From positions 3,758-40,106 of the forward strand of contig JNVV01000106.1 of the NCBI GenBank assembly GCA_000733355.1: a DNA stretch of 36,349 nucleotides, read 5' to 3'. Both the position numbers and the translations under genes were made by a program. Below the pieces are notes generated by a model, which was given only the letters and a program-made list of their open reading frames with translations, made no database searches and was not told the origin of the DNA. The stretch is from Falciphora oryzae (taxonomy: Eukaryota > Ascomycota > Sordariomycetes > Magnaporthales > Magnaporthaceae). Below, piece after piece: positions 21,744 to 32,159 of this stretch (within the stretch, counting starts at the first letter, position 1; the number at the start of each line of letters is the position of its first letter).

Positions 21744-21960
21744 CATATGTCCCTAAAGCTAAGGGAGCCGTCTATCAGGACCGTTTTACGATAATATAAG
21801 CTTCACGGTTACATTACAAAAAATTTTCGACGAAAATACAATTAAAAACTTGGCAAATAAAAAAAGTAGCATAAGAAATGTACTATAAAAAAGCAACACA
21901 AACGTAACTACCTTGCTTCCATTTACATATAAATACTATACTCGTTTCCGCCAAAAAACG
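21555..21960 (+). pseudogene. Degraded reading frame, inverted partner of 20270-20961
   Basis: The plus strand reads NKAAVFLQNITC followed by KNLLNDSKANSY, parallel to the minus-strand frame at 20661-20870 (NRAAVFLRDITT; QKLSDGKANSP). Homology fades after about 60 codons. Stops are TAA or TAG. It lies about 100 bp upstream of the chromodomain pseudogene and may belong to the same degraded element. Function is unknown. Confidence 0.4.
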
Positions 21961-22049
21961 AAAGCAAAATTCCGTCTATATCTAACATTACAATTCGAAC
22001 ACACGAATATTTTATGCTACAATTTAAATTTTTATCCAACTTTACTATA

Positions 22050-23777
22050 ATGGCCCCAATCTTTTTTAATAATATAACAATTTACACCTTTCCTCCCCCA
22101 AACGCGCTCAAACTCGTACAACAACCACGAAAAAACATAGCGTTAAATAATTTATTTAACAAACCGCATTAGGTAACGGTTCCCAACCAATCCACTTACG
22201 GCAATATCCCCGGACCCGGGGCTTACTCCGTTAATGCTCGGGAAAGGCCTCCGAAGTAGCGAATACCTATCGCCCCAATGCACGACACCATCGGTAAAAA
22301 AACAACACAATTTTCAAAAAGCCACTACGCCAAACTCGATTCCTATATCCCTTACCCTACTTAAATGCACCCCACTCAAATTTAGCACAAAATTCAAACA
22401 AAGCTGATTTCAAACTTTAAAAACGGTTTATATATTAAAACCTCGGCTTATGCAAACGGTAGCGGCAATAAACCGCTAACACTTTAAACGACCAAATTAA
22501 ATAACTTTTTTAGCAAATTTGGGAAAGTTTTCTTTAAAAACGGACAATCACCAAACCCTCAATCCAACCTCGCTTAACATTACAACCAGCCTTTTTCCGG
22601 GGAAATCTACACAAACTCGGAGTCCGATCCTCATATCCCTACCGTTACCGTCAACTTATTAACCTACGGCCTTTTTATTCCAAAGCCAAACAACGGCGCC
22701 TCAAACACCGAAATTTTTAACGAGCCAGCCGCACCCGTTCAGCAAGCAGCTACATCGCCCTACATCTCGCTATTAGCTCCTAACCCATCCACCCACGGCA
22801 GTATCCTCGACCCTAAACCTTACTCCATCTAACCTTAAGCTAATATATAGCCTCAAAAACGGCGAGGAATTGTCTTTCCACTATATCAAATCGGCAAGGT
22901 TTCAAAGTTTACTTAAAGTTACCGCGCCGAGCCCGACATCCCTAACCCCAACCAAAAGCAAAAAGTTCTCGCAAAACCATCCCCAAACCCCGGATACAAT
23001 CCACTCGATAAACACCTACCTCATAAAACCAATCGCACTATTAAATTACCATCAATAACAACCGATCCCAGTTTAAACGGCAAAAAACGCCCAGCGTTTA
23101 AGCAGGATAACATACCTATTAAGCGCAAAAAATCCGGCCTTAAAACCAAACAATCGGCGGACTATCAATCCGGGGTTATTTAATATAATAGCAATAACAA
23201 TCGGCTAAAAGCGTTAATAATAAACCAACAACGGCAAATTTTTAAAATTACTAAACCGCACCAAAAAAACCAGTTACCAACTACGGAGCTAGCAACAAAA
23301 TCCGTGCAAAAAAGGGATCCCTTTGCCAACATCGAAAGCTGGTACCAAAAATCAAAACAGCCAACGGCTTTTCCGGACGACAATTTTAAAATCAGAAGTC
23401 CTTCGCCTTTAACCTCCTCTTTTCCCCGACAAAACCGGCAAAGCCAAGCAGCACTTCGACCCAACGAAAATGATAGCTAATACCTGGTCGAAGCTATTCG
23501 GGCAAAATGGAACAAATGGTTTTTTATCGAATGGGTTGGACACAGTAAGTAAAATTGGGTGCATTGCAAAAACATTTGCCTAAACCTTATAAACGAGTAT
23601 AAAGAACAACATCCAAACGTCAATTTAGCGGGGGATTTGGAAATATCAAGTGCGAAAAGACGCGGAAATAGATGGTGGTTTAAAGTATTATGGAATTATG
23701 GCAAAAAAAACATAGTGTTTAGGTGGAAGAAAAAAAGCTTAATCGAAAGCTGGCTGAAAAGTATAAGTTACTAACCG
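22050..23777 (+). pseudogene. Chromodomain protein pseudogene (about 575 codons), origin unknown
   Basis: A single plus-strand frame runs from an ATG at 22050 to a stop at 23775-23777. It has about 13 internal stops, all TAA or TAG and none TGA, and no frameshift. An N-terminal motif STYGNIPGPGAYSVN (about 22185-22230) has a diverged second copy STHGSILDPKPYSI (about 22790-22835). The middle is basic and rich in Asn, Gln and Pro (NGKKRPAFKQDN; PIKRKKSG). The C-terminus at about 23481-23610 fits a chromodomain: YLVEAI, WFFIEWVGH, NWVHCKNI and a closing LINEY helix. About 45 residues follow with WWFKVLWNYGKK. No RT, integrase or protease lies beside it, so it need not be a retroelement piece. 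The chromodomain call is by pattern only. Confidence 0.55.
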
Positions 23778-24080
23778 TAAATCACAAGTTATCTGCAAGG
23801 AAACGGCGGATTTAATGCTTTTAGGGAGGCCTGGCTTTATATTTTAACGTTTGATAATCAAACGGGATCAGTTTACGGGTTTTTATATAAAAAATTATTG
23901 AAAACAAACACCGACTATTAACAGCTGAATGACATTAACCTCCCAGCATGTAACGGATTCTGCTAGCAGGAAATATTAACTCATGCCTCGTTTTTTAATA
24001 GGATTCTGCAAATAGAAAACAAAGATTGGAATACAGTTCTATGCAATTGTATTGTTCATTTTTTTCTACTGGGAAAATTG
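23778..24080. other. AT-rich intergenic stretch
   Basis: Between the chromodomain pseudogene and the palindrome array. No open frame, repeat or RNA is supported. Confidence 0.4.
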
Positions 24081-24237
24081 TGACCACATTTAAAGTATAA
24101 AATTTTGCCGGCAGAATTTTTCGGACTATGTAATTGTATTATTATATTTTTCTGCCGGCAGAAAATAGAAGCATAATAAATAGTGTTGGAGTTTTCTGCC
24201 GGCAGAATTTTTTTGTGCTATATAATTGTACTGTGCT
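24081..24237. repeat. Palindrome satellite, block 1 (three units)
   Basis: The 14-base palindrome TTCTGCCGGCAGAA or a one-base variant lies at 24103-24116, 24150-24163 and 24194-24207. The spacers resemble those in block 2: a taaagtataaaa type and an actatgtaattgta type. The block breaks off after taattgtactgtgct at 24223-24237. Confidence 0.88.
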
Positions 24238-24670
24238 TTCGTAAACTTTGCAAGTGGCTTTTTAAAAGCCACGAATACTTTAGCACGCCCCTTATCCCTG
24301 CCTTTTACTAACATTTAGCCGTTTATAAATTTCACATCTAAAGCGGCATTTTTTATCGAAGCAGCCAATTAATAAGTTCTCGCTATGCCCCTTATCCTTA
24401 AATTTTACATTATAAGTAAACACCTTTTGTTTATGGCAGCCTATTAATTAGTACGCTAGTTGTCAGAATGCTGATGATGAAATTGATGCACATAGGTGGA
24501 ACTGTTACAAAGTGCACAAACCATATTGGTTTATGCATCCGCCGACAAAAGGAAATCATGTACCGGACGCGACGCGTAACAGGCGTAACCCCGAAAGCAA
24601 AAAGAAACAGCGCTATCGGCCTACAGTGTGTTACGAAATGCAAATAGACTTTGATTATTGAGCTGATAAA

Positions 24671-24928
24671 ATGCAGGGATTTGGAAAGTCCACTGCAGCG
24701 TTTTTAAAAGCCATTAATAGCGTTTTAGAAGCAGCTTCTAGCGCAGATTTAGATAAGCGTGCCCCGCACGCCCTTCTTTCGTACATTAACTTTATTGCAT
24801 CCAGAAAAAATCACGCACCCAAACCCAAAATCGGCTTCAGTCTGCACCCTGGTCTAAGCACCTTGCCCTACAAAAATACCCCTTTTTCTAAGGAAAACGG
24901 CGTGCTGCAAGCTGTTAATTGGCGATAG
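24671..24928 (+). CDS. Short hypothetical ORF (85 codons)
   Basis: An ATG-initiated frame with an Ala-rich helix-like start (AAFLKAINSVLEAASSADL) and a Lys/Pro C-terminal half (HAPKPKIGFSLHPG), ending in TAG about 45 bases before the assembly gap. I recognise no family, signal peptide or membrane segment. It may be a chance ORF or an exon of a gene continuing into the gap. Confidence 0.2.
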   Translation: MQGFGKSTAAFLKAINSVLEAASSADLDKRAPHALLSYINFIASRKNHAPKPKIGFSLHPGLSTLPYKNTPFSKENGVLQAVNWR

Positions 24929-24974
24929 CCTTTGGATTCGAACACACTGTATGGACGTTGGCCTCGTGGGTGAC

Positions 24975-25062
24975 NNNNNNNNNNNNNNNNNNNNNNNNNN
25001 NNNNNNNNNNNNNNNNNNNNNNNNNNNNNNNNNNNNNNNNNNNNNNNNNNNNNNNNNNNNNN
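24975..25062. other. Assembly gap (88 N)
   Basis: A run of N. The true length is unknown, and features on either side should not be joined through it. Confidence 1.
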
Positions 25063-25707
25063 CTCTTTCACTTCCAAAATCTGCACAAGCTAATAAAAAG
25101 ACATACGGAAACTATTCCAAATAACAGACCAGGGAACCTTGCACCTTAGTGTAAAACCTTGTAAAATTTTCTAATACTTAATCCATCCATTCGCCGCTTC
25201 AAGCTAAGATATTTATTTGAGGGGTATGTCACCTCCAGGCTCTCTCTTCAATTGGATCCGCTAGGCAACCAGGGCCACAAAACTAGGGTGCCATTTGGCA
25301 CCCACGCTCCAGGTTGATCCGCGGAAAAGCTGTTCTTTTTTGGCGCTTCGGACATGGAAAAGTGGAAAAATCTACCCCCGCCATTCTGCCTCGCATACCA
25401 TAATTAAACATAATAGTACTTTTGAAAAGTGTCTATTAACGCCGGGCGGCGCGGAGCGCCGGCAAGGCCGGTTCTCCGTACATGCAGCCGCACGTAGGGC
25501 ATCACGGCGCGCTATTCTAGTCTGCGTGAGTCTTTAGCGGATCGACCGTCCCGGGCCTGGCCCAAGGCGGTGTGGGGTTGGGTGCCTACTGCGGCCTTGC
25601 AACTTATATTCCTGCAAAGGTGTGACCAGCTTGCGCCTTCGTCCGCCGTCTAATTGTACGCGCTTTTGTAGACGAGGTGTGTCCATTAGGGAGGGCGCTG
25701 ATGCTGG

Positions 25708-25960
25708 TAATTGTACTGTGCTGGTGTTTTTTGCCGGTAGATTTTTTTGCACTATGTAATTGTACTGTTAATTTTTTCTGCCGGCAGAACTATAACCACA
25801 TTTAAAGTATAAGATTTTGCCGACAGAAATGTGACTATATTCGAAGCATAAAATTCTGCCGGCAGAATTTCTTTGTACTATGTAATTATACTGTTAATTT
25901 TTTGCCGGCAGAACTGTACCCACATTCGACGCATAAAATTCTGCCAGCAGAATTTCTTTA
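25708..25960. repeat. Palindrome satellite, block 2 (six units)
   Basis: TTCTGCCGGCAGAA or close variants begin at 25729, 25776, 25815, 25854, 25900 and 25939. Start-to-start distances are 47, 39, 39, 46 and 39. Two spacer types are seen: one with tttgtactatgtaattntact, the other with acccacattcgacgcataaaa or a variant. Most changes from the palindrome are C/T or G/A. Confidence 0.9.
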
Positions 25961-27688
25961 TACTAATTATATGGGGTAGCCAAGAAGCATATGGAGACAG
26001 GAGGTGGGGATACTCGACCATTGCAATAATGATAGCTCCGAGTTTTGATGCAGGTTAGCCGTTGCAGCTTTTTGGAAATGAAGCAGGTAGATCTCCTATT
26101 GGCTGCTAAAAAATTACACCTTGGAGATGGAAGTTTTTCTGGTTCTTTCGAGGCCAGGGCGGCACCAGAGTTCGCCAGAAATTCCTTCCTAAGCGGCACA
26201 ACTTGCTTTCCAAACGCTACAAGTGGCTTTCCCAGGCGCTCCACAAAGCCTGCCAGCCCCTCATTGTAACGTACCGACTAGTATGGCGACCAACGGTCCT
26301 TGGTGACTGGACTCACCGACCTCGCCACCTCTCCGGCTTGTGAGGGCCTCCCTAGCCGACCAATAGATACTGAGGTTCGTGGATCCAAATACGGGACGAA
26401 AGCAGAGGGTTTGGCCATCCAGAGTACTTTGGAGCCAAGCTGTTAGCTCAAAAGGTAAACTGCCAACCCCAGTTTAGGAGGCAAGCTGCCAAGTTGCAGG
26501 AAAAGAGGCTGTGATGAGCCCCGGCATCTGATTATCCCAGTACCACCCACTGCCAAGATGCTACCCAATTGCCAAGAAAATGGCGTGCAAGGATGAACGG
26601 AGCGGGTGGGGAATGCCAAGAGATAAATGTAATGGCGTACAACTGGAAGGAAACAAGGCGGGAGGCGTGCAACATGGCCGAAAATAACCTAACAACTCGC
26701 TGCACCTGCAACGTGGGGTGCGTTTAGAAATTTATTTTGTTCACCCCCACACTTTAAGGGTGTGCAATAACGTGGCAAAAGCGCCACTTTTGAGGTTGTG
26801 TAGTTTTTTCCAGTTGCATTTTATTACCACACCCGGGCCTCCCACCCCCTGAAGAACACAGTCCTCCTGCTTTTTCCCCTTAGAATGTACGGCCGGGTGA
26901 AGATAAAATAAGCGGAGGAAAAGTTTGACTAGCACCTAGCTGGACAGGTTTTGCTGGAGCAAAAGATAAGAAAGGGTCAGCGGGATCATGGTGCAGCCTT
27001 GGGTCACATCTTTTCCTTCAATGTCACGGCACAACAGTATGTTCCAAATATTTGTCAATGCAGTCGAGGGCAGAGAAATTGGAGGAGCAGAAAGACGGTA
27101 TTCGGAGTAGGTTGGAGGCCGGAGGCCTGGCCCTGCAGAGATCTGGGATCTCTGTGCGGGATCCACCTTGTGGAGCCTCCTCCCTTATCTAGCGATAAGG
27201 GTCTTTAGGCCCAACTCCTCTATCTGCGATCAGGGCCCTACTGGCCGTGACAATATTCCTGCCTGTGAAAAAGATGACTCGCTATTCGGAAATGCCGAAA
27301 GCATCGCATTTGATGGTCGTGGGCCTAGTGCCTAAGAAAAGTTACGTCGCCATCACGTTAGCTGGGCCAAAACCCACCGAGCACCAGCCTTGGCCCGTAG
27401 CTTCTCGGCCTCTAAAGATCCCCACCCATTTGGGATCTCCATGCCACAAGATCTTCCCTAAGCAGCCCTCGACACTGTGCGCACTTCCTCCCAGAATGCA
27501 CTGATGATGCGACTGTCGCAGTCGCTTACCATATACTTACGGAAGTAGACAACAGAAGGGAATGTGAGGCCCTGTGCATGGGCTGTCGAGGAATTGGCAG
27601 GTAGAAATGGCTGGCTATGGTTGTGGGCCCACAATTTCCGCCAGGAGAAAGGGCAGTTTTTAGCCAATCATTAGGCGCAGCGTCAGCC
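25961..27688. other. Intergenic stretch with no supported gene
   Basis: Base composition is ordinary and CpA/TpG are not depleted. Short open frames occur on both strands: 26045-26269 plus, 25963-26244 minus, 26951-27208 plus and 27458-27667 minus. The last has the most protein-like sequence (FPSVVYFRKYMVSDCDSRII) but no recognisable domain. Small hairpins lie at about 27137-27155 (cagagatctgggatctctg) and 27182-27200. I would not call a gene. Confidence 0.45.
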
Positions 27689-27690
27689 TA

Positions 27691-27915
27691 CACCTCTCCA
27701 GGGATTGTAAAGGTTAGATTCTAGTGGGTCTTTCCTAATCGGGTTTGCCACTAGTACACGCTTTCGCGCGCAAAACCGCACTTAACGCGATGTATTTTCT
27801 GTCCCCACTTTTGGCAGTACCTCGGCTCGCACCAAAACTTGCACCTTATGTCTTGTCACCCCCTGGCGCTGTCAAGGGGGTCCACCATCTAACCTTTACA
27901 ATCCCTGGAGAGGTG
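27691..27915. mobile_element. TA-flanked MITE with 29-bp perfect inverted ends
   Basis: cacctctccagggattgtaa begins a 29-bp sequence at 27691-27719 whose exact reverse complement is at 27887-27915. TA lies directly outside each end (27689-27690 and 27916-27917), the target signature of Tc1/mariner-like elements. At 225 bp it has no room for a transposase, so it would be non-autonomous. The interior has no long ORF. The perfect arms suggest recent activity or no RIP damage. Confidence 0.85.
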
Positions 27916-27922
27916 TACTGTG

Positions 27923-27927
27923 TAAAT
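27923..27927. repeat. Target-site duplication of Copia element, left copy (taaat)
   Basis: Recurs exactly at 33561-33565 after the right LTR. Confidence 0.95.
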
Positions 27928-28113
27928 TGTTGCACAACGTAATGACCAAAGGTGATCTGACGTAATTGTTGATTGATTCTGTTCTGCCCGGCTGTGTCCC
28001 TCTCAACGAGCGGTCTGCAAAATTTGCACTGAACGCGTCTACGGCCACACAGCTCGTGCACTATTACTAATCAAAATTACACGTAACCGAACAAACTTGC
28101 ACATGGTGCAACA
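27928..28113 (-). repeat. Copia 3' LTR (186 bp)
   Basis: Gap-free match to 33375-33560 with six transitions. It is preceded on the minus strand by the purine run TGAGGGGGTG (28114-28123). Confidence 0.95.
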
Positions 28114-28123
28114 CACCCCCTCA
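28114..28123 (-). other. Copia polypurine tract
   Basis: The minus strand reads TGAGGGGGTG directly before the 3' LTR, which fits the plus-strand primer. Confidence 0.75.
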
Positions 28124-28262
28124 GGTAACGCCCAACGGACGTTGCCTAGCCTCAGTTCCCTTTAGGGGTGCCTCCCAGGGCTGCGATATCCTCTGGGCCG
28201 GCCTCTCCGCCGGGAAATGTCTCTTCCCTCTCCTCTAGGTCGATTTCCGTCCATTTCGCCTG

Positions 28263-29640
28263 CTAAATTAGCTGGGAAACGTCGACAAATCCCATCTGCC
28301 GTAAAAAGTCGTTCCATTTGTGCCTAGGCAGGGCTTTAGTTAGGCCATCGGCCAATTGGCAGTCCGTTGGCACGTACTCCACGGAGATCTTGTTCATCCG
28401 CACCGCCTCCCTCACCCAGCAGTTATATATATCCACGTGCTTAAGCCGAAAGTTTATGCGGGCTTCTCCAGGCGTAACAACTCGGATAGTTAACGTGTTA
28501 TCACACAGGATCCGAGTAGTCCAGGTGTCCAAATCGACCAGGTTAAGGTCGACGGGTAAAGTTGGGTATAACTCCTGCAATAAGCGAGTGATGAAGATGC
28601 CCTCTTTAGCACCTTAAAAAAGTGCCAGGAGCTCCGCTTCGCAGGTAGAGGTAGCCACTATAGGCTGCTTGTTCGCTCTCCAGCCAATAATCCCTCCACA
28701 CAGCTTAACCACGTATCCTTAGGAACTAACCCGGTCTAGGGTATTATCCGCGTACGAGGCGTCTATATACACCACCAAGCCATCCTGGCCACCAAACGAT
28801 AGCCCGAAATCCCGCGTGCCTTTTAGATAATGCAAAACTCGGTCAGCGGCTTTATAATGGGCTGCAAAGGGATTGGTATTAAACCGGCTTAGTCTTGAAA
28901 CGGCGAAGGCCACGTCCAGGCGGGCCGTGATTGCTGCATATAGCAGCGAGCCTATTTTGCGCTGATAGCTCCGGATTATAATGACGGATGCCCGCTTCTC
29001 CGCTGGAAATAGCTCTATGGCTGTCATAGGCGTATCTAAAGGTCGAAAAGGTATCGGCTCGTCTGCTAAAGCGGCTATTTTGTCGATATAACCAGCCTGG
29101 GATAAATAAATGCGCTTATTTTGCCTGTCCCTAAGGATTTGCATCCCTAAAAACCATTGCAATAAATGCCCTCCGGTTATAACGTAATTTTCCTTAAGGC
29201 CGGCGACAACGGACTTGGCCTCTATGCGGGCAGCTCGCGGGTAAACGACCAGAAGGTCGTCCACATAAACAAAAATCATAACGTTCCCCTTTTAAAAAAC
29301 GCATGGTTCGTTTTAAAAGGGCTGGAAACCCAATTCTTGGAGCCTGCCTTTCAGGTCTTCCTGCCAGAGTAGCGGGGACTCACGCAAGCCGTATAGCGCT
29401 TTCCTAAGCCTGCAAACCTTACCGGGGACTCGGAATCCGCTTGGCATCTTCATAAACGTTCTCTTACGCAGGGGGGCGTAAACGAAAGCGTTGGTAACAT
29501 CGTACTGGTCCACCTCCCAATCGAAAGTCGCTGCAAGTGCTAGTAAAATTCTAAAGGAACGCGCAGCGAAGGTGGACGCGTAAATAAACTTTCCCAATGC
29601 CACCTTTTGCTAATCACCCCAAACAACAAGTCGTGCTTTA
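28263..29640 (-). pseudogene. Copia reverse transcriptase and RNase H
   Basis: The RT N-terminal part is at 29313-29603 (FDWEVDQYDVTNAFVYAPL; VCRLRKALYGLRESPLLW). The palm is at 28719-29279, with an intact catalytic box YVDD at 29256-29267. RNase H is at 28263-28640 (ILCDNTL; LKHVDIYNCWVREAV; ADGLTKALP), the standard Copia C-terminus. The breaks I could read are TAA/TAG at Gln-like positions, one near 29610 and one near 28615. Reverse transcription in the cytoplasmic particle would be its role; the broken frame rules out function. Confidence 0.94.
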
Positions 29641-30248
29641 GCTTTTTGGAAACGGCCGTGTTTATCGAATTTGTGCACGAATACCCACATGTAATCGAAC
29701 ACCTGTTCTCCATAAGCCTCCATCTTGTTTATTACGTCCCATAAGTGCATCTGCTAATGGCTTTGGATGTGGGCTCGTTGTGCTGCTCGATGGAGTGCTT
29801 CAAATGGGTGGTTGTCTAAATCCCATTAACTTTTCGGCGGATTTAGCGTATTCCGTCGGTGCAAGCGGTTCTCGGATGCGAGCTTGTAAATCTCCTTAGT
29901 TAATAATATCTGTTATAGCTCGCTAAAGCGTCGTAAACGCCCAGAGCGTGCTCTTTTTGCCATCGAGGCCTTGGTCTGTGGACGCCCGTTTACGTTGCCC
30001 GCACCCCCTAAAACGCGGCCCGCCTTAAAGGCTGCCATCCACTTTTGGGGTGCCGCTTGGGCCAAGCTTCTCTGGGTCTCTTTCACCCCCTTAGGCATCG
30101 TTAAAGCGGCAAATGCACTGGGAAATTAGACCGGACTATGCTTGGGGCTCGGATAGGCTTGCATCATTGGATCGGCCAAAAGGTGATCAGTTTCTGGCAC
30201 TGCGTCACAATCCGCGCCCCCCTGGAAATGCTCAATAGGGGCCCACGT

Positions 30249-31340
30249 TTAGGTATCCTCCTCTCCGGCTGTTCCTTTGCCCGAATCCGCCCACCATTTT
30301 CCAACGGTGTCGTCCTTTATAGGCTGGTTATTTGTTTCGGAGTTCGGATCCGGCACGGAATCGAACCTTAAGGAGGCATTTACTAGTGATTTTTGGAAAC
30401 GTATAGCAATCTTTTCCGATGTTAGCGAAATTTCTTTAAACGTACCTATTGCATAGTTTTCGGGTTTTCCGGAGTAAACTTTTGTTTCGTCGAAAAGTAC
30501 GTCTCTCACGCGTATAACTTTGCCTATTGCAAGTGCCCAAACCCTATAGATATTAACAAAGTCGTATCCAACGAAAAAGCCTATTATCGCTTTGGATTTA
30601 ACCTTGTCCTCTTTTCGGGCCATAGCACGGGCTGCCGGGGTAAGGACAAAAACCTGGCAGCCGTAGGCACGCAAATGCGTTTAACGCGGTTGTTTTGCAA
30701 ACGTTGCATGCCCATCTCGGTTTGCCAGATAGCCAAAAAAACGCTCGTATAGGGACTGCCAATGGTATCTCTGCTTAGGCAGTCTGTTATTAAAATAAAT
30801 AGCCGCGGAAGCAGCCTCGGTCCAGAAGTCTCGGGGAAGGTTAGCATGAAGTAACATAGCCCTTGTTTTTTCTGCAAAAACGCCTCCCATCCGTTCGGCA
30901 CCACCGTTTTGGGCTTGTATATATGGGGCGGAGGGTATCGCGTTAACGCCTTCCGTTTAAAGCCTTTGCTCCCAAAGTTGGGTGGTAAACTCGTTATCGG
31001 AGCGGACGTACTTGATCTTTATTCCATAAAAATTATTCAACCGGCTCTGTAGGTCGCTGTAGCACCGCAAAAGCTCTGCCGTTAACTTTTCCTTACAGAA
31101 ATAGCTCCAAGCATACCCGCTCCAATCGTTATAAAAGTGCAACCAATACTAGTAGCCTTCTGGATCCTCTGGCCAGTAGCTATAGTCCACAAATAGGGAT
31201 TCCCCTAGCTCCGTCACTTCGACTCGGGGCATTTGACTAACAACCTCTTTTATTTTGGCACAAGCGCAAACCTCGCATTTGGCGGTAGGCGGACCTTGTA
31301 GCCGCAATCCAGCTGTACGTTTGGTGGCTTAGGCAAGGAC
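30249..31340 (-). pseudogene. Copia integrase
   Basis: The end of the zinc finger is at about 31250-31300 (KCEVCACAK). The catalytic core shows VDYSYW with the first Asp (about 31180) and YVRSDNEF with the second Asp (about 31010). NGGAERMGG, with the third acid, is at about 30890-30910. Then come FWTEAASAAIYFNNRLP and the C-terminal stretch at 30249-30674 (GYDFVNIYRVWAL; VRDVLFDE), the usual Copia integrase tail. A frame change near 30680 and stops near 30930 and 31150 interrupt it. Confidence 0.92.
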
Positions 31341-31550
31341 CTCGGGGCCCGGATGCCCGAACCGGAGGTGCCAAAATGTCCCGTCCCCCGGGGGAAATTA
31401 ACGGTAATGCCGGGAGTTCCAGCGTTTGGCCGTGGGTTAGGGAGTTTTCGGGACTATTGCAAAAGCCCCCTAATCTCCCTCTCGTACCGGCGTTATTAGG
31501 TTATATTCCAGCAGGAATTAACTATGCTTATTGGGAGTAACAGCCAGAAG

Positions 31551-31967
31551 CTAATCGTCGCTATCTCTAAGTGCAGGTAGGTTTCGTTTGGTATCCCACC
31601 ACCAGCCTCTCCGCATAAGGCATATCAAGGAGACCACGTTGCAAGCGAACCTTTCGATCAAAGCCACGTTTCTCAGCCGTATATAAGCTAATCCGAACCC
31701 CGTTAATACCGTTAAGGTCACGTCTCCGTAGCCAGTAATCTGGATCTTCTCTAAGCCGGCTTGTACGTAGTCTCCGGCCGTAGCGTACTTAAGGTTCCGG
31801 AACCGGCTTAGGTCGTTGAAAATGTGTAATGTAACCCCGGAATCGAGTATCGTGGATCGGTGGAGTAGGTAGTCGCTCACGTTAAAAACAGCGCAATAGG
31901 TTAAAGCGTTTATTATAATCGTTAAAGCGTTTATTATAATCGTTAAAGCGCTAAGGACGACTCCCAC
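31551..31967 (-). pseudogene. Copia aspartic protease with a duplicated 21-bp segment
   Basis: The catalytic triad Asp-Ser-Gly lies at 31836-31844 in STILDSGVTLHIFND, typical of Copia proteases and apparently intact. Upstream is a tandem 21-bp duplication (about 31905-31950) encoding ALTIIIN twice, which lengthens the N-terminus. The frame is otherwise open for 138 codons, the best-preserved piece of this element. Confidence 0.85.
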
Positions 31968-32159
31968 TCGTCGTACTAATCAATCCTCGCCTTCAATTTC
32001 CTCTACACGGTTTGCCCAAAGTACGGATCTCCCTCCCTTTTCTTATTTTCCGGCTTTATATTCTTCCTAAATCTTTTTAATAAAAGCATCAAACTCTTTA
32101 TCTTCCTATCGCCGGATGGAAATCAGGTTTTGCACTGCCACCGCTAATTTCCACCACTC

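Larger units (their letters stand above)
24238..25707. other. Segment splitting the palindrome array; contains an assembly gap
   Basis: About 1.47 kb lies between the two copies of taattgtactgtgct (24223-24237 and 25708-25722). The left end carries the hairpin gtggctttttaaaagccac at about 24251 and two diverged copies of a segment with ccccttatcc and ccaattaat. On the minus strand a short frame (NLLIGCFDKKCRF) is readable there. The right end has a GC-rich stretch (25440-25700). It may be an insertion into the array. No transposase is visible, but the gap hides part of it. Confidence 0.45.

Noticed and set aside
24081..25960. CRISPR array
   Set aside because: The repeated unit is a 14-base palindrome with two recurring spacer types, not unique spacers, and the DNA is fungal in character. 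It is a satellite.
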